64,000 nucleotides of DNA, taken from assembly GCF_003724155.1 (NCBI RefSeq), contig NZ_RJJQ01000015.1, forward strand, positions 62,001 through 126,000, in the 5' to 3' direction. This stretch comes from Flexivirga caeni (GTDB lineage Bacteria > Actinomycetota > Actinomycetes > Actinomycetales > Dermatophilaceae). Shown one piece after another: positions 37,118-48,648 of the stretch (position 1 is the stretch's first letter; every line of letters begins with the position of its first letter). The position numbers and the translations under genes are program-made. A model generated the notes under the pieces. The model had not been told where the DNA came from, searched no databases, and saw only the letters and a program-made list of their open reading frames with translations.

Positions 37118-38005
37118 TCAGCCGACGAAATTGAAGTGGTAGTCCTCGCCGTGCTGCAGCGTGGCGGCATACGGGTTGTCGAAACCGAAACCCGCCTGGT
37201 GGGTGAGCAGCCAGTCGTTCGCGGGGGCGCCCCAGGAGAAGCGCCACGGCACGTCGCGTTCCTCGAAGTCGATCGCGAGACCGTAGCCGTGGTTGGAGGT
37301 GCCGGGGTCGGCGGCGCGTGGCGAGCCGAAGCGCTCGAACCAGAATTCCTGCTCGGCATACGATCGGTAGGTGAGGTCGATGGTCGCGTAGTGCCCGAAT
37401 CGCCGGCGGAACGACCGTTGCAGGAGGTGCAGCGCCTCGAGCGCCGCGTCGTTGAGGTAGCGGATCGTGGTCGGTCCGTAGCCGGGTTCGAAGGTGCCGG
37501 ATGCGTTGTAGTGCAACGGGATCGGTGCGAGGAGGCGTTCGGAGATCCGGCCGTTGATCGTGGTCGGATCGCCGGTGTGGAAGGTGAGCGTGCCGCCGTT
37601 GACGTAGCCGCGGTCGGTGCGGATCCACGGTCCCTGACCGACGAGGCTGCCGCTGACTGCTTCGTGACGCTGGCAGCGGCCGACGACCGGATGCCCGAAA
37701 CTCGGACCGGACCGGACATTGGCGAACTGGTCGTCGCTGGTCACCCTGCCTTCCAGGCGCGGGCACGGCGTGCCCGGCTGCTCTGGCGGGGCATCCGGTG
37801 TCAGGTAGGCACTGCTGACGCACGCACCGCGCAGCGGTCCCTGGGTGATCTGTAGCCAGTCGCCCGCGCCGATGCCGACCACGCGCGCGTCCGGCACGAG
37901 CACGCCGACGACCGGGTATGACGTGCCCGACCCCATGCGAACGTGCAGGTTGTCGATGCCGGGCACGACATACCGCGTTGTCGGCTCGGCCGGCGCGTCA
38001 TCCAT
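37118..38005 (-). CDS. VanY-type peptidase with SH3-like repeats
   Basis: A protein of about 295 residues. Two SH3b-like segments (about residues 10-65 with VRMGSGTSYPVVGVL and 85-140 with VRSGPSFGHPVVGRC) precede a C-terminal D-alanyl-D-alanine carboxypeptidase domain of the M15 family. Its zinc motifs are SNHGYGLAIDF (His and Asp) and EDYHFNFVG (His near the C-terminus). The enzyme would trim peptidoglycan stem peptides. I chose ATG 38005, which overlaps the amidotransferase stop by 8 bases. No signal peptide is evident from this start, which is odd for a wall peptidase. Confidence 0.82.
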   Translation of the reverse strand: MDDAPAEPTTRYVVPGIDNLHVRMGSGTSYPVVGVLVPDARVVGIGAGDWLQITQGPLRGACVSSAYLTPDAPPEQPGTPCPRLEGRVTSDDQFANVRSGPSFGHPVVGRCQRHEAVSGSLVGQGPWIRTDRGYVNGGTLTFHTGDPTTINGRISERLLAPIPLHYNASGTFEPGYGPTTIRYLNDAALEALHLLQRSFRRRFGHYATIDLTYRSYAEQEFWFERFGSPRAADPGTSNHGYGLAIDFEERDVPWRFSWGAPANDWLLTHQAGFGFDNPYAATLQHGEDYHFNFVG

Positions 38006-38753
38006 CGTCACGGCCGGTGCCTCGAGCCCGGGAGGTGACCAGCTCGGCGAACCGGGTGGCCAGCAGTTCGGCAACTCGGCGGATTCCCGCGTCGGCCTCG
38101 GCCACTGCCGCGACACCGTCGGCCACGCGCTGTCGTTCGCCGGGGTCGGCGCTGCGGAACTCGCTCGCCCACTGCGCGTAGGTCTCGGGCGGGATCTCGG
38201 GGTGGAACTGCACGGCCCAGGTGTATGGCGCGGCCCGGAACGCCTGATGCGGATAGGTCGCCCCGGTGCCGAGGAGTATGGCGCCCGGCGGCAACTCCTC
38301 GACGGCGTCGCCGTGCATGGACGCGACCTCGATCTGCGGACCGAGGCCGTGGAAGAGCAGGTCGTCGTCGCACGCGGCCGTCAGCTCGACGGGGACCACT
38401 CCGCCCTCGGTGCCGGCCGCGCCCTTGACCACGCGGCCACCCAGTGCCTGGGCCAGCAGCTGAGCGCCCAGGCAGATCCCGAGAGTGGGTTTGCCGTGGC
38501 TCACCGAGTTGCGCACGAGTGCCCGAACCCGTTCCAGCCAGGGGTGATTCGCGTCGTCGAGGGAACTCATCTCGCCGCCGAGCACGACCAGCGCGTCCGC
38601 GCCGAGGTCGGCGGGCACGGTCTCACCCGCGAAGGTGCGGACCGTCTCGGTCTCGAGTCCGAGGCCGGCGAACCACTCGCCGAACCGGGCGAGCGGATCG
38701 TCGTCGCCGGGCTGGACGACGAGCACCTCGGGAGCGGCTGCGGTCTGCGGCAC
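37998..38753 (-). CDS. Class I glutamine amidotransferase-like protein
   Basis: A 251-residue GATase1 protein related to stand-alone GMP synthase-like amidotransferases. The nucleophile Cys is in LGICLGAQLLAQALGG (about residue 99), and the catalytic His-Pro-Glu is in WAVQFHPEIPPE. No synthetase domain is attached. Members include gamma-glutamyl hydrolases. It is coupled to the downstream VanY-like gene. Confidence 0.9.
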   Translation of the reverse strand: MPQTAAAPEVLVVQPGDDDPLARFGEWFAGLGLETETVRTFAGETVPADLGADALVVLGGEMSSLDDANHPWLERVRALVRNSVSHGKPTLGICLGAQLLAQALGGRVVKGAAGTEGGVVPVELTAACDDDLLFHGLGPQIEVASMHGDAVEELPPGAILLGTGATYPHQAFRAAPYTWAVQFHPEIPPETYAQWASEFRSADPGERQRVADGVAAVAEADAGIRRVAELLATRFAELVTSRARGTGRDDG

Positions 38754-38839
38754 GTGGAGTCTCCTTCCGTGGCGATCCGGGCGTTGTCACCCGTTACCGG
38801 ACATCATCTCGCGGATGCCTGCCGGCGAGCGCGCGCCCC

Positions 38840-39505
38840 TCATGCCTGGATCAGCCCGGTGCGGATGGCATATCGCGTCAGCTCCACCCGGTCGCGCAGC
38901 CCGAGCTTGGCCAGCAGGTTGGCGCGGTGCCGTTCGACGGTCTTGGGGCTGATCACCAGCAACTCGGCGATCTCCCGGGTCGAGCGACCTTCGGCGACGA
39001 GCTTGAGGATCTCTTCCTCCCGCGGGGTGATGCGCGACTCGGTCGGCTCTTCGCCGCGGGCGACCTGGTCGAGGTAGTTGCGGATGAGCGCGGTGACGGC
39101 GCCGTGGTAGAGGAACGGCCGGCCGTGCAGGGCCGCGCGGCAGCCTTCGATCAGGTCGCGGTCGGCGACCGACTTCAGCACGTAACCGGCGGCCCCCACC
39201 TTCAGCGCTTCGAAGAAGAACTCCTCGTTGTCGTGCATGGTGAGGATGAGGATCGGCAGACCCGGCATCAGCCGGGACAGTTCCCGTGCAGCCTGCAGGC
39301 CGGTCATCCGCGGCATCGAGATGTCCAGGATCACCAGGTCGGGCCGGCAGGCGCGCGCCTGTTCGACGGCTTCGGCGCCATCGCTGCCTTCGGCGACCAC
39401 GGTCAGGTCCGGCTCGTTGTCGATGATCAGCCGCACGCCGCGGCGCACCAATGCGTGGTCGTCCGCGAGCAGCACGGCGGCGGGGTTCGTCGCGTCATAC
39501 GGCAT
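38840..39505 (-). CDS. NarL/LuxR-family response regulator
   Basis: A 221-residue regulator. The receiver has VLLADDHALVRRGVR, phospho-Asp in LVILDISMPRMTG (about residue 61) and Lys in AGYVLKSVADRD. The LuxR HTH is LTPREEEIL-like (ITPREEEILKLVAEGRSTRE), with VISPKTVERHRANLL as recognition part. ATG 39505 overlaps the stop of the kinase gene by 11 bases. It pairs with the adjacent NarX-like kinase. Confidence 0.94.
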   Translation of the reverse strand: MPYDATNPAAVLLADDHALVRRGVRLIIDNEPDLTVVAEGSDGAEAVEQARACRPDLVILDISMPRMTGLQAARELSRLMPGLPILILTMHDNEEFFFEALKVGAAGYVLKSVADRDLIEGCRAALHGRPFLYHGAVTALIRNYLDQVARGEEPTESRITPREEEILKLVAEGRSTREIAELLVISPKTVERHRANLLAKLGLRDRVELTRYAIRTGLIQA

Positions 39506-40466
39506 GGGGGTCACCGCCACGCTCGCCGGCCGGGACGTGCAGGCAGATCAGGCTGCCGCGGCCGCTGGACGGCGCGCCGACGGAGAGTTGGGCGCCGATC
39601 AGCAGGGCGCGTTCGCGCATGCCCTGCAGCCCGGCGCCTTCGAGCGCCCCCGCCATACCGGCGCCGTCGTCGCGGACCTGGAGTTCGACGGCGCCGGATG
39701 CCCGGGCCAGCGTCAGCGCGGCACGGCCTGCTCCGGCGTGTCGGACGACGTTGGTCAGCGCCTCCTGCGCGACGCGGTAGATGACCAGTTCGGTCTCGTC
39801 GTCGAGTGCGGGCAGGTCGGGGTCGCAGATGAAGTCGACGACCAGTCCGGTGCGATCGGCGATGTCTACGGTCAGCACCTTGAGCGCGCTGGGCAGTCCG
39901 AGCTCGCTCAGCACGCCGGGCCGCAACCGCTGCGCGATCCGCCGGATCTCCTCCAGGCTGCCGCGCGTGGTCTCCTGCACCTCGCGCAACTGCGCGCCGA
40001 CCTCCGGCGGTGCGGCGTCGGCCACCCGCTTGAGGTCCAGCAGCACGGCGGTCAGCGTCTGGCCGACCTCGTCGTGCAGTTCCTGGGCGATGCGCCGCCG
40101 CTCACCCTCTTGCGCGGACAGGGCACGGGCGGTGCTGCGGCTGCGTTCGGCCTCCAGTCGGCCGAGCATGCTGTTGAAAGTGTGGATCACCTCGCCGACC
40201 TCGCCGCTCCCGGCGTCGACCGGCCGGGTGTGCGGCTGCAGCAGGTCGACCGACGCCATTGCCCGGCTGAGCCGGCGCAACGGAGCCAGACCGATGCGGA
40301 AGAGGATGGCGTCCAGCGCGAGCAGCAATGCGAGTCCGACTGTGAGCACAAGGATTTCGGCGAAAACCGGCCGGGTCGAGACACTGACCGGGCCCGCGAG
40401 CAGGGTGACGGTGGCGGCGACGAGCACGACGGCGTTCAGCAGGTAGATCCGCCAGAACAGCGACAC
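39495..40466 (-). CDS. NarX-type sensor histidine kinase (HPK7)
   Basis: A 323-residue membrane kinase from the GTG at 40466, which follows GGAGGCGGAGGA. Two N-terminal helices with a short loop are followed by HAMP, a HisKA_3 domain with the phospho-His in AQELHDEVGQTLTAVLLDL and an ATPase domain (ALTNVVRHAGA, RDDGAGM, GLQGMRERALLIGA). It has almost no periplasmic part, so it may sense something in or at the membrane. The open frame continues upstream but without coding character. Confidence 0.93.
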   Translation of the reverse strand: MSLFWRIYLLNAVVLVAATVTLLAGPVSVSTRPVFAEILVLTVGLALLLALDAILFRIGLAPLRRLSRAMASVDLLQPHTRPVDAGSGEVGEVIHTFNSMLGRLEAERSRSTARALSAQEGERRRIAQELHDEVGQTLTAVLLDLKRVADAAPPEVGAQLREVQETTRGSLEEIRRIAQRLRPGVLSELGLPSALKVLTVDIADRTGLVVDFICDPDLPALDDETELVIYRVAQEALTNVVRHAGAGRAALTLARASGAVELQVRDDGAGMAGALEGAGLQGMRERALLIGAQLSVGAPSSGRGSLICLHVPAGERGGDPHAV

Positions 40467-40677
40467 TCCTCCGCCTCCCACCGCGGCCGGCCGTCCCGGG
40501 CGTGACGGCTCCGTGTCGTGAGCCTGACACGGCATACCCTCGCCCGTCCATCCGTGGTGACACCCATCCGGGCCTGCAGCGCGGACGTCCGGTGGATGGG
40601 TGCACGCACGGATAGTGCTGCGGCGGCGACCGGGAGAGGGTGGAACCGGACGCCGATCCCGACGGGGGGAGGAGCCG

Positions 40678-41520
40678 ATGATGACACGACCACGACGACA
40701 TCTCTGGGCGGCACTGGCCATTGCGTTGCTGGTCGTTCTCATCGGTATGGCGCTCGGGCACGGGCTGGTCACCGCACTGGGACTCGTGGTGGCCGGCCTG
40801 TCCTGTGTCGAGGCGCCGCGGCGGCATACCCGATCGGGCGTCGAAGATGCCTGGATCCCCCTGCCCGATATGGGTGTTGGCACGGATACCACCGGGCCGT
40901 CCGATCGCGGAGGCTGGGGACGAAGCGACGGCGATGCGAGGACGGAGGCCGCGACGATGACGAGAGTGACACCGGGTGCGGTCGGGCTACTCTGCGCCGT
41001 TGCAGACAGCCGGGAGTCCCGCGGGACCAGGACGGGAACGAGCGCTATGCAGGCCGGAGACATCGCTGCCCACGTGCCGACCGTGACCTTGGCCGATCCG
41101 GTGATCCGGGCCGTGCGGGTGATGGCGGTCAGCCGGCTGCCCGGCCTGATCGTGGTGGACGAGAACTCCTACCCGGTCACGGTGCTGCCGGGCAGCCAGG
41201 TGCTGCGGCTGATGGTGCCGGACTCCTACCGGGGCGATCCGGCGCTGGCGCGCGCGGTCGACGAGTCGCATGCCGACCGGTTCTGGCTGCCGGCGGGTTC
41301 TCGCGCGATCGCCGACTGCCTGCCGCACCCGGTGCAACGGCCGGTGATGGTGCGGCGAGACGCCACCCTGCTCGAGATTGCCGCGCTGATGGCGCGATGG
41401 CGCAGCCCGGTCATCGCCGTGCTCGACCGGGACGGCTCACTCTACGGCGCGGTCACGCTCGAACGGCTGATCACCAGCCTCGCGGTGACCGCCGGGGAGG
41501 ACCCGCCCGGCACGCCCTAG
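40678..41520 (+). CDS. CBS-domain protein with N-terminal membrane segment
   Basis: An open frame of 280 residues from ATG 40678, which follows GGGGGGAGGAG. The first part has two hydrophobic segments (about residues 9-42) and then a low-complexity link. The C-terminal 157 residues from the internal ATG 41047 ([20 protein letters not shown]) form a CBS-pair protein of the kind that precedes ArsB/NhaD permeases in actinobacteria and may gate them by nucleotide binding. The CBS protein may be translated separately from 41047, with the N-terminal part a small membrane protein lacking its own stop. Confidence 0.7.
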   Translation: MMTRPRRHLWAALAIALLVVLIGMALGHGLVTALGLVVAGLSCVEAPRRHTRSGVEDAWIPLPDMGVGTDTTGPSDRGGWGRSDGDARTEAATMTRVTPGAVGLLCAVADSRESRGTRTGTSAMQAGDIAAHVPTVTLADPVIRAVRVMAVSRLPGLIVVDENSYPVTVLPGSQVLRLMVPDSYRGDPALARAVDESHADRFWLPAGSRAIADCLPHPVQRPVMVRRDATLLEIAALMARWRSPVIAVLDRDGSLYGAVTLERLITSLAVTAGEDPPGTP

Positions 41521-41587
41521 ATCGCACCGAACGCCCAGTGGAGGAGGACCTCGTGAACTGTCGACACGATCTTGCGGGGTCCGGGCG

Positions 41588-42880
41588 ATGACGGCGGCGC
41601 TGGCACTGACGATCTTCCTGATTGCGTTCTTCTTCATCGCCACCGAGAAGGCCGACAAGGTCGCGGTCGTGCTGATCGCGGCCGGCGCGATGGCCGGGCT
41701 GAAGCTGATCCCCGGCAGTGAGGTGTTCTTCTCCGAGCACGCCGGCATCGACTGGAACGTCATCTTCCTGCTGCTGGGGATGATGATCATCGTCGGCATC
41801 ATCAAACAGACCGGGCTGTTTGACTTCCTGGCGATCTGGGCAGCGAAGCGGGCCCGTGGCAAGCCCTATCGGCTGATGGTGATGCTGATGGTCATCACGG
41901 CGATCGCGTCGCCGTTCCTGGACAATGTCACGACGATCATGCTGGTCGCCCCGGTGACCGTGGTCGTGTGCGACCGGCTGGCCGTCTCCGCGCGGCCCTA
42001 CCTGATCGCCGAGGTGCTCGCCTCCAACATCGGCGGTGCCGCGACGCTGATCGGGGATCCGCCGAACATCATCATCGGCAGCCGGGCCGGCCTGACGTTC
42101 ACCGACTTCCTCGCGCACCTGGCGCCGATCGTCGTGGTGGTCTTCGTCGTGTTCGTGCTCGGGACACGCGTGCTGTTCCGCGCCGAGTTCCGCTATCACC
42201 CCGAGCGGGTCGCCGAGGTGATGCTGCTCAACGAGCGCCGGGCGATCACCGATCCGGTGATGCTGCGGCGCGCGCTGGTCGTCTTCGCCGCGGTCGTGGT
42301 GGGTTTCTGCCTGCACGGTGCGCTGCATTTCGACCCGGCGATCGTCGCGCTGCTGGGTGCCGGGGTGATGCTGCTGGTCACGCGCACCGACCCGCAGGAG
42401 GCGCTGCGGGAGGTCGAGTGGCCGACACTGGTCTTCTTCATGGGGCTGTTCGTCATGGTCGCCGGGTTGGCGCACACCGGCGTCATCGAGACGCTCGGCC
42501 GCTGGGTCGTTGATGCGGTGGGTGACGACTACTTCATGGCGGCTTCCGCCCTGCTGTTCGGCTCCGCCATCCTGGGTGCGTTCTTCGACAACATCCCGTA
42601 TGTCGCGACGATGGCGCCGATCGTCGAGGAACTGGCGGCGGACGCGCCGGACGAGCAGACCGGGCGCTCGCTGTGGTGGGCGTTCGCGCTCGGGGCTGAC
42701 TTCGGCGGCAACGGCACCGCGGTCGCGGCGAGCGCGAACGTGGTGGCGATCGGGCTCGCGGCGCGCACCGGGCACCGCATCAGCTTCTGGCAGTTCACCC
42801 GCTACGGCATCGTGGTGACCGCCGCGACGACGACCATGGCGTGGGCCTATGTGGCATTACGGTATTTCGTGCTGGCGTGA
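41588..42880 (+). CDS. ArsB/NhaD (SLC13)-type permease
   Basis: A 430-residue transporter of the ion-transporter superfamily with about eleven helices. The paired motifs are DNVTTIMLVAPVTVVVCDRL and, in the second half, FFDNIPYVATMAPIVEEL. Ligand loops are IGGAATLIGDPPNIIIGS and GADFGGNGTAVAASANVV. These place it with ArsB, NhaD and P-protein type carriers; arsenite, Na+ or a dicarboxylate are possible substrates. No arsR or arsC gene is nearby, so arsenite export is not supported. It lies downstream of the CBS gene, a conserved pairing. Confidence 0.9.
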   Translation: MTAALALTIFLIAFFFIATEKADKVAVVLIAAGAMAGLKLIPGSEVFFSEHAGIDWNVIFLLLGMMIIVGIIKQTGLFDFLAIWAAKRARGKPYRLMVMLMVITAIASPFLDNVTTIMLVAPVTVVVCDRLAVSARPYLIAEVLASNIGGAATLIGDPPNIIIGSRAGLTFTDFLAHLAPIVVVVFVVFVLGTRVLFRAEFRYHPERVAEVMLLNERRAITDPVMLRRALVVFAAVVVGFCLHGALHFDPAIVALLGAGVMLLVTRTDPQEALREVEWPTLVFFMGLFVMVAGLAHTGVIETLGRWVVDAVGDDYFMAASALLFGSAILGAFFDNIPYVATMAPIVEELAADAPDEQTGRSLWWAFALGADFGGNGTAVAASANVVAIGLAARTGHRISFWQFTRYGIVVTAATTTMAWAYVALRYFVLA

Positions 42881-43419
42881 CGGAGTGCGTGTCATCGCGG
42901 GGGGTATTCGGTGAAAATGGGGTGCGGCCCCGCGCGCCCGTCCGGTTTGATCGGACGTATGGCGATCACTGTTTCACCGGGCAGCGTGGCGACGCTCGAC
43001 GAGGTCGTCGAGGCGGTCGCGAGCTGGCAGCAGGAAGGTGCGCCCGTGCAAGTGCACCCGGGCGATCTGGGGTGGAATACGAGTCTCGGCACTCAACACC
43101 TGGCGGACGAGTTACGAGTGTGGCGGCGTGATGGTCGTCTGGTCGCGATTGGTATGGCGGACGGGCTGATCCGGCTGGCGCTCGCGCCGGAGGTGGATGA
43201 GGACGAGGAGTTCGCCGCCCGGCTGGTCGATGACTTGTCGGATCCGGCGCGTGGGGTGCTGCCCGCCGGCGGGTCGGTCGAGGCCCGGTATGGCGCCGCG
43301 CTCCGCCGCGTGCTGGAGCGGCGCGGGTGGACACCGGACGAGTCGTGGACACCGTTGCGGCGAAGCCTGGCCGAGCCGGTCGAGGATGTCGGGCGGCGCG
43401 TCGAGATGCTGGACGCAGG

Positions 43420-45797
<2,378 letters not shown>

Positions 45798-45801
<4 letters not shown>

Positions 45802-46427
45802 GCTGTGCTTCCCTTCATCTGAACGGTACGGAACCGCTGCGCTTGCCACCGCGGCGTTGAGATCGGCCGCGCGCAGCGTTGTCGGGTAAATTTCTCCGAG
45901 TCCACGAGGCCGGTTTGTTCGAGGCGGACACGGATGGCTTGCTGGCTAACGCCGAAGTAGGTCGCAAGCTGGTCGATGCGTTGCGTGATGTTGCAGAAGA
46001 CGCGCTTCAGTTCTGGCTTCGGCATGAGGGTGCAGGCGGCGAAGTAGTCGGCGGCGCGTTCGGCTTCCCACTCGCTGGCGTACAGCCGGTGGTGGGCACC
46101 GTGGTCGATGATGTGTTTGAACTCGTGCAGCAGCGTGAAGCGCTGTCTGGCTGTGCCGTCAGACTCATTCAGCGCGATGATCCATTCCCGGCCGTTCCAG
46201 TAGCTCAGCCCGCTGGTGGGCAGCGGTTCTCGGACGATGCGCAGCCGCGGCAGTGCTGCCAGGTGGTGCTCGTGAATGCCGTCGTGCTGGGAGCCGAGGA
46301 GTTCGAGCAGGCGCGTCGCCTGACGCTCGGCCACCGCCTTGGTGTCGTCGAAGTCGAGACGGCACTGCGGGATAAGTGCACGGAGGCTCGTCAGCGTGGA
46401 TGGTTGATGTGATGATGTGTGGTTCAT
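45798..46427 (-). CDS. immA: ImmA/IrrE-type metallopeptidase
   Basis: A 209-residue zinc peptidase with the motif LLHEFKHIIDHG (HExxH) and the downstream acidic ligand in WEAERAADYFAACTLMP. ImmA enzymes of integrative elements cleave the XRE-type repressor and so release excision and transfer genes. The repressor gene lies 31 bases upstream and the integrase gene directly downstream, the layout known from ICEBs1-like control modules. The C-terminal part carries a further helical segment near residues 150-170. Confidence 0.9.
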
Positions 46428-46458
46428 GGTGAGCCTCCTTTCGGTTATCTGTTGGTAG

Positions 46459-46836
46459 TTATTGCTCGTCTTCGCCGGGACGAGGACCCGCGTGATTTGG
46501 ATCGATACCGTATTTCTCGGTGATCGCCGTGATCTGTTTCAATGCTGCTTCCGGTAGCTCGGGATATTTGCGGCGGAAGTAGGGCTGAAGAGTTGGCAGC
46601 GCCCCAGCGATGTCGTATCCGGCGGCGGCACACGCTTCTGTTGCGTCGATACCGAGCACCGCAGCAAGCCTAAGAAGGTTGCCAAGCTCAGGCGAGTCGA
46701 CTTCGTCGCGCTCCCAGGCAGCAAGTTGCGTCTTACCCATCCCGGCTTCCGCGGCAGCTTGACGCAGGCTCAACCCAGACCGCTCCCGCGCTCTTCGGAG
46801 AAGTTGTCCAATTGTTTCGTTATGAATTTCGTTCAT
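46459..46836 (-). CDS. immR: XRE-family repressor (ImmR-like)
   Basis: A 125-residue protein with an N-terminal helix-turn-helix (about residues 9-60: GLSLRQAAAEAGMGKTQLAA then WERDEVDSP). The C-terminal part (about 65-125) is a helical region likely recognised by ImmA. It probably represses itself and the transfer operon through GTCCG-N6-CGGAC sites, one of which begins 21 bases upstream of its ATG. A TAAAAT -10-like element lies at 46843-46848 on the minus strand. Confidence 0.9.
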   Translation of the reverse strand: MNEIHNETIGQLLRRARERSGLSLRQAAAEAGMGKTQLAAWERDEVDSPELGNLLRLAAVLGIDATEACAAAGYDIAGALPTLQPYFRRKYPELPEAALKQITAITEKYGIDPNHAGPRPGEDEQ

Positions 46837-46852
46837 AATTCTATTTTACGCT

Positions 46853-46876
46853 AATTGTCCGGCAAAGCGGACAATT
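46853..46876. promoter_or_regulatory. Element operator 1 (GTCCG-N6-CGGAC)
   Basis: AATTGTCCG and CGGACAATT form a 9-bp dyad around GCAAAG upstream of the XRE repressor gene. The 16-base core GTCCGGCAAAGCGGAC recurs with changes only in the centre at 52201 and 52238. Confidence 0.8.
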
Positions 46877-46934
46877 TTCTCGTTTTCTACAACACATTCT
46901 TATGTCGTTTAGATGTCTGCTATTTGTTGTGTTT

Positions 46935-46979
46935 GGGTGGGAATCAGGGAGGTAGATTGCCTCAACCTGATTCCCACCC
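46935..46979. terminator. 14-bp perfect hairpin at end of transfer operon
   Basis: GGGTGGGAATCAGG and CCTGATTCCCACCC pair perfectly across a 17-base loop, which itself holds GAGG/CCTC. It lies between the convergent-spacing end of the RHH gene (47011) and the repressor promoter. Likely a terminator or insulating hairpin; an origin-of-transfer role cannot be excluded. Confidence 0.65.
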
Positions 46980-47010
46980 GGTGCAGGAGTTGGACAGCCG
47001 TAGCTGGGTG

Positions 47011-47289
47011 CTACGCCGTCGTACCTTTCCGTGCCGGAGCCTTGCTCGGCTTGGTGCCGAACAACGCCTCGATGGCAGCGCGCTGCTCGTCGGCCTCTCG
47101 CGTGATCGCTTCCTGGTACTCGGCAGCCTTGGCTGCCACTTCCGGGTTGCGTGCCATCTGCTCGACCTGCTGCTCGATGGCGGTGCGGATGGCATCCGTC
47201 ACCGACACACCGGACAGCTTGGCCAGGATGGTCAACCGAGCATGCAGTTCGCTGTCCAGCCGGACCGCCAGAGTCTTGGTGTCGCTCAT
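47011..47289 (-). CDS. Ribbon-helix-helix protein
   Basis: A 92-residue protein. Residues 5-50 (TLAVRLDSELHARLTILAKL then SGVSVTDAIRTAIEQQVEQM) fit a MetJ/Arc ribbon-helix-helix DNA-binding fold; the rest is a charged helix. In transfer operons such proteins bind the origin of transfer or act as local repressors. It is the last gene of the operon that starts at 52154. Confidence 0.85.
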   Translation of the reverse strand: MSDTKTLAVRLDSELHARLTILAKLSGVSVTDAIRTAIEQQVEQMARNPEVAAKAAEYQEAITREADEQRAAIEALFGTKPSKAPARKGTTA

Positions 47290-47353
47290 GGCGGGTTCTC
47301 CTTCCTGAGGGTGTTCGTCCTGCCCCCGCCGCGTAGGCGAACGACAGGCCACC

Positions 47354-47419
47354 GTCCTCGGGGTGGTGCAGCCCTCGACGCTCGGAATTGAGGTCGAGTG
47401 GCTGCAGGCTCCCGAGGAC
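47354..47419. other. Nested inverted repeat, candidate oriT or RNA hairpin
   Basis: Outer arms GTCCTCGGG/CCCGAGGAC enclose inner arms GCAGCCCTCGAC and GTCGAG-T-GGCTGC around a 13-base loop. The total span is 66 bases. It sits between the ArdA and RHH genes. Long nested inverted repeats next to DNA-binding accessory genes are typical of transfer origins, but a terminator or mRNA processing site is equally possible. Confidence 0.5.
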
Positions 47420-47434
47420 CGGGAGGTGTTCCGG

Positions 47435-48052
47435 CTATGGGTCGGCTTCCCGGTCCGGTCCGCGAAACAGATGCACCCCGCCCATGCGCGCCGGAAGCGC
47501 CAAGAGTCCGGAGACAGCGACTTCGTGCGCAGCCGCACCGAGGTAGTCGACGGTGACCCACTCCCGAACGTGCTCCGGGATCCGCGCCTCGCTCCAGCCG
47601 GTGGCCTCGATGAGATTCCGGCCGAGTTCACGGTAGTTCGGGAAGGTGCCGATGTAGTGCTCGCCGAAGAGGTCGAGCATCTCCGAGTCGCCGTCGTGCA
47701 GCTGCGCCCAGGCGGCGAAGGCCGGGCCGTGCTCTTGGATGGCGCGGGCGACCCTGGAGATAACTCCAGGATTTTCGCCTGGCTCGAGGACGAAGGGGCC
47801 GAACCCAATGGTGTCGTAGATGGCGCGGCCGTCAAGGGCTGCTTCGATGTCGCTCGGGTCGAGGGTGGCGTCGATCCACTGGCCAGTCATGGCTGTCGAG
47901 TCTTCGGCGGCCCAGATACCGGGTCGGGATGGAAAGTGCTCGGGGTCGAAGCCGACGGCCGGTTCGTCGTCGCGGCGCTCCGGTTGCTCTGCTTGCTCGT
48001 GGGGTTCGTTCTCGTGCTGGTTTCCGCTGTGGCGCGGGGTGTATTCGCTCAT
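47435..48052 (-). CDS. ardA: ArdA-like antirestriction protein
   Basis: A 205-residue acidic protein with an N-terminal extension of about 45 residues. The ArdA-type core has GIWAAEDSTAMTGQWIDATL, YDTIGFGPFVLEPGE, HGPAFAAWAQ and the conserved DLFGEHYIGTFPNYRELGR, then VDYLGAAAHEVAVSG near the end. ArdA proteins mimic DNA and block type I restriction enzymes when the element enters a new host. The start overlaps the MT-A70 methylase stop (ATGA). Confidence 0.85.
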   Translation of the reverse strand: MSEYTPRHSGNQHENEPHEQAEQPERRDDEPAVGFDPEHFPSRPGIWAAEDSTAMTGQWIDATLDPSDIEAALDGRAIYDTIGFGPFVLEPGENPGVISRVARAIQEHGPAFAAWAQLHDGDSEMLDLFGEHYIGTFPNYRELGRNLIEATGWSEARIPEHVREWVTVDYLGAAAHEVAVSGLLALPARMGGVHLFRGPDREADP

Positions 48053-48648
48053 AGTGCTCCTCCTTTCGTTGTCTCGGAGATGTCTGCGCTGTCGCTTGGC
48101 TCATTCGGTACGGGATAGCCAGAGATGTGGATATCGCTGTGGATTTCGTTGCCCCAGACATGCCAGCGCGCTTGTCCCGGTGTCCACGGTGGTCGCCTGC
48201 GGGCGAACAGCTCGAGGTACGGGCCGGGAGAGATGCGCTCGATGAGGGCGTACTGCTCCTCCGGCTTATGCGAGTGGTCTTGGACTGGTGCCTGGATCCA
48301 GGTCGGCTGGGAGCGGTACTGGACCGGCGCCTTACCCCTGGTGGCGAAGAGCAGATGCTCTGTGCTGTTCCGTAGGTAGTTGCCGAGGCCGAGGCGGAAC
48401 TTGACCCAGGTGAGCGGTGAGCGGACTGTGAAGCCCCAGGCTTCGGCGACGTCGTAGCCGTGACGGAGCGTGGCGTTGGTGACCCAGAGCCACAGGTGGG
48501 CATCGTCGGCAGCCAGATCGGCGACCGGCATGGCCTTGATCCGTTCCAGGCTCATGAGCTTGTAGTGCCCGACCGCGCCGCGGTGCCCCTTCTGCTCGAT
48601 GTCCCACGGTGGGTCGGCCAGGATGGTGCGATATTTCGGCGCGTTCAT
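48049..48648 (-). CDS. MT-A70 family adenine methyltransferase
   Basis: A 199-residue N6-adenine methyltransferase. The catalytic motif DPPW is in ILADPPWDIEQKG (about residues 11-15), and the SAM-binding and later motifs appear as HLWLWVTNATLRHG and YLELFARRR. On mobile elements such enzymes methylate the element's DNA and so protect it from restriction, complementing ArdA. It is coupled by short overlaps to both neighbours. Confidence 0.92.
   Translation of the reverse strand: MNAPKYRTILADPPWDIEQKGHRGAVGHYKLMSLERIKAMPVADLAADDAHLWLWVTNATLRHGYDVAEAWGFTVRSPLTWVKFRLGLGNYLRNSTEHLLFATRGKAPVQYRSQPTWIQAPVQDHSHKPEEQYALIERISPGPYLELFARRRPPWTPGQARWHVWGNEIHSDIHISGYPVPNEPSDSADISETTKGGAL

Noticed and set aside
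41471-42775. 434-residue minus-strand frame opposite the permease gene.
   Set aside because: Very Asp/His/Gln-rich, as expected for antisense of hydrophobic codons.
41588-42880. Arsenite exporter assignment for the permease.
   Set aside because: Superfamily motifs fit, but no other ars gene is present and the CBS-protein pairing points to a more general ion or acid carrier.
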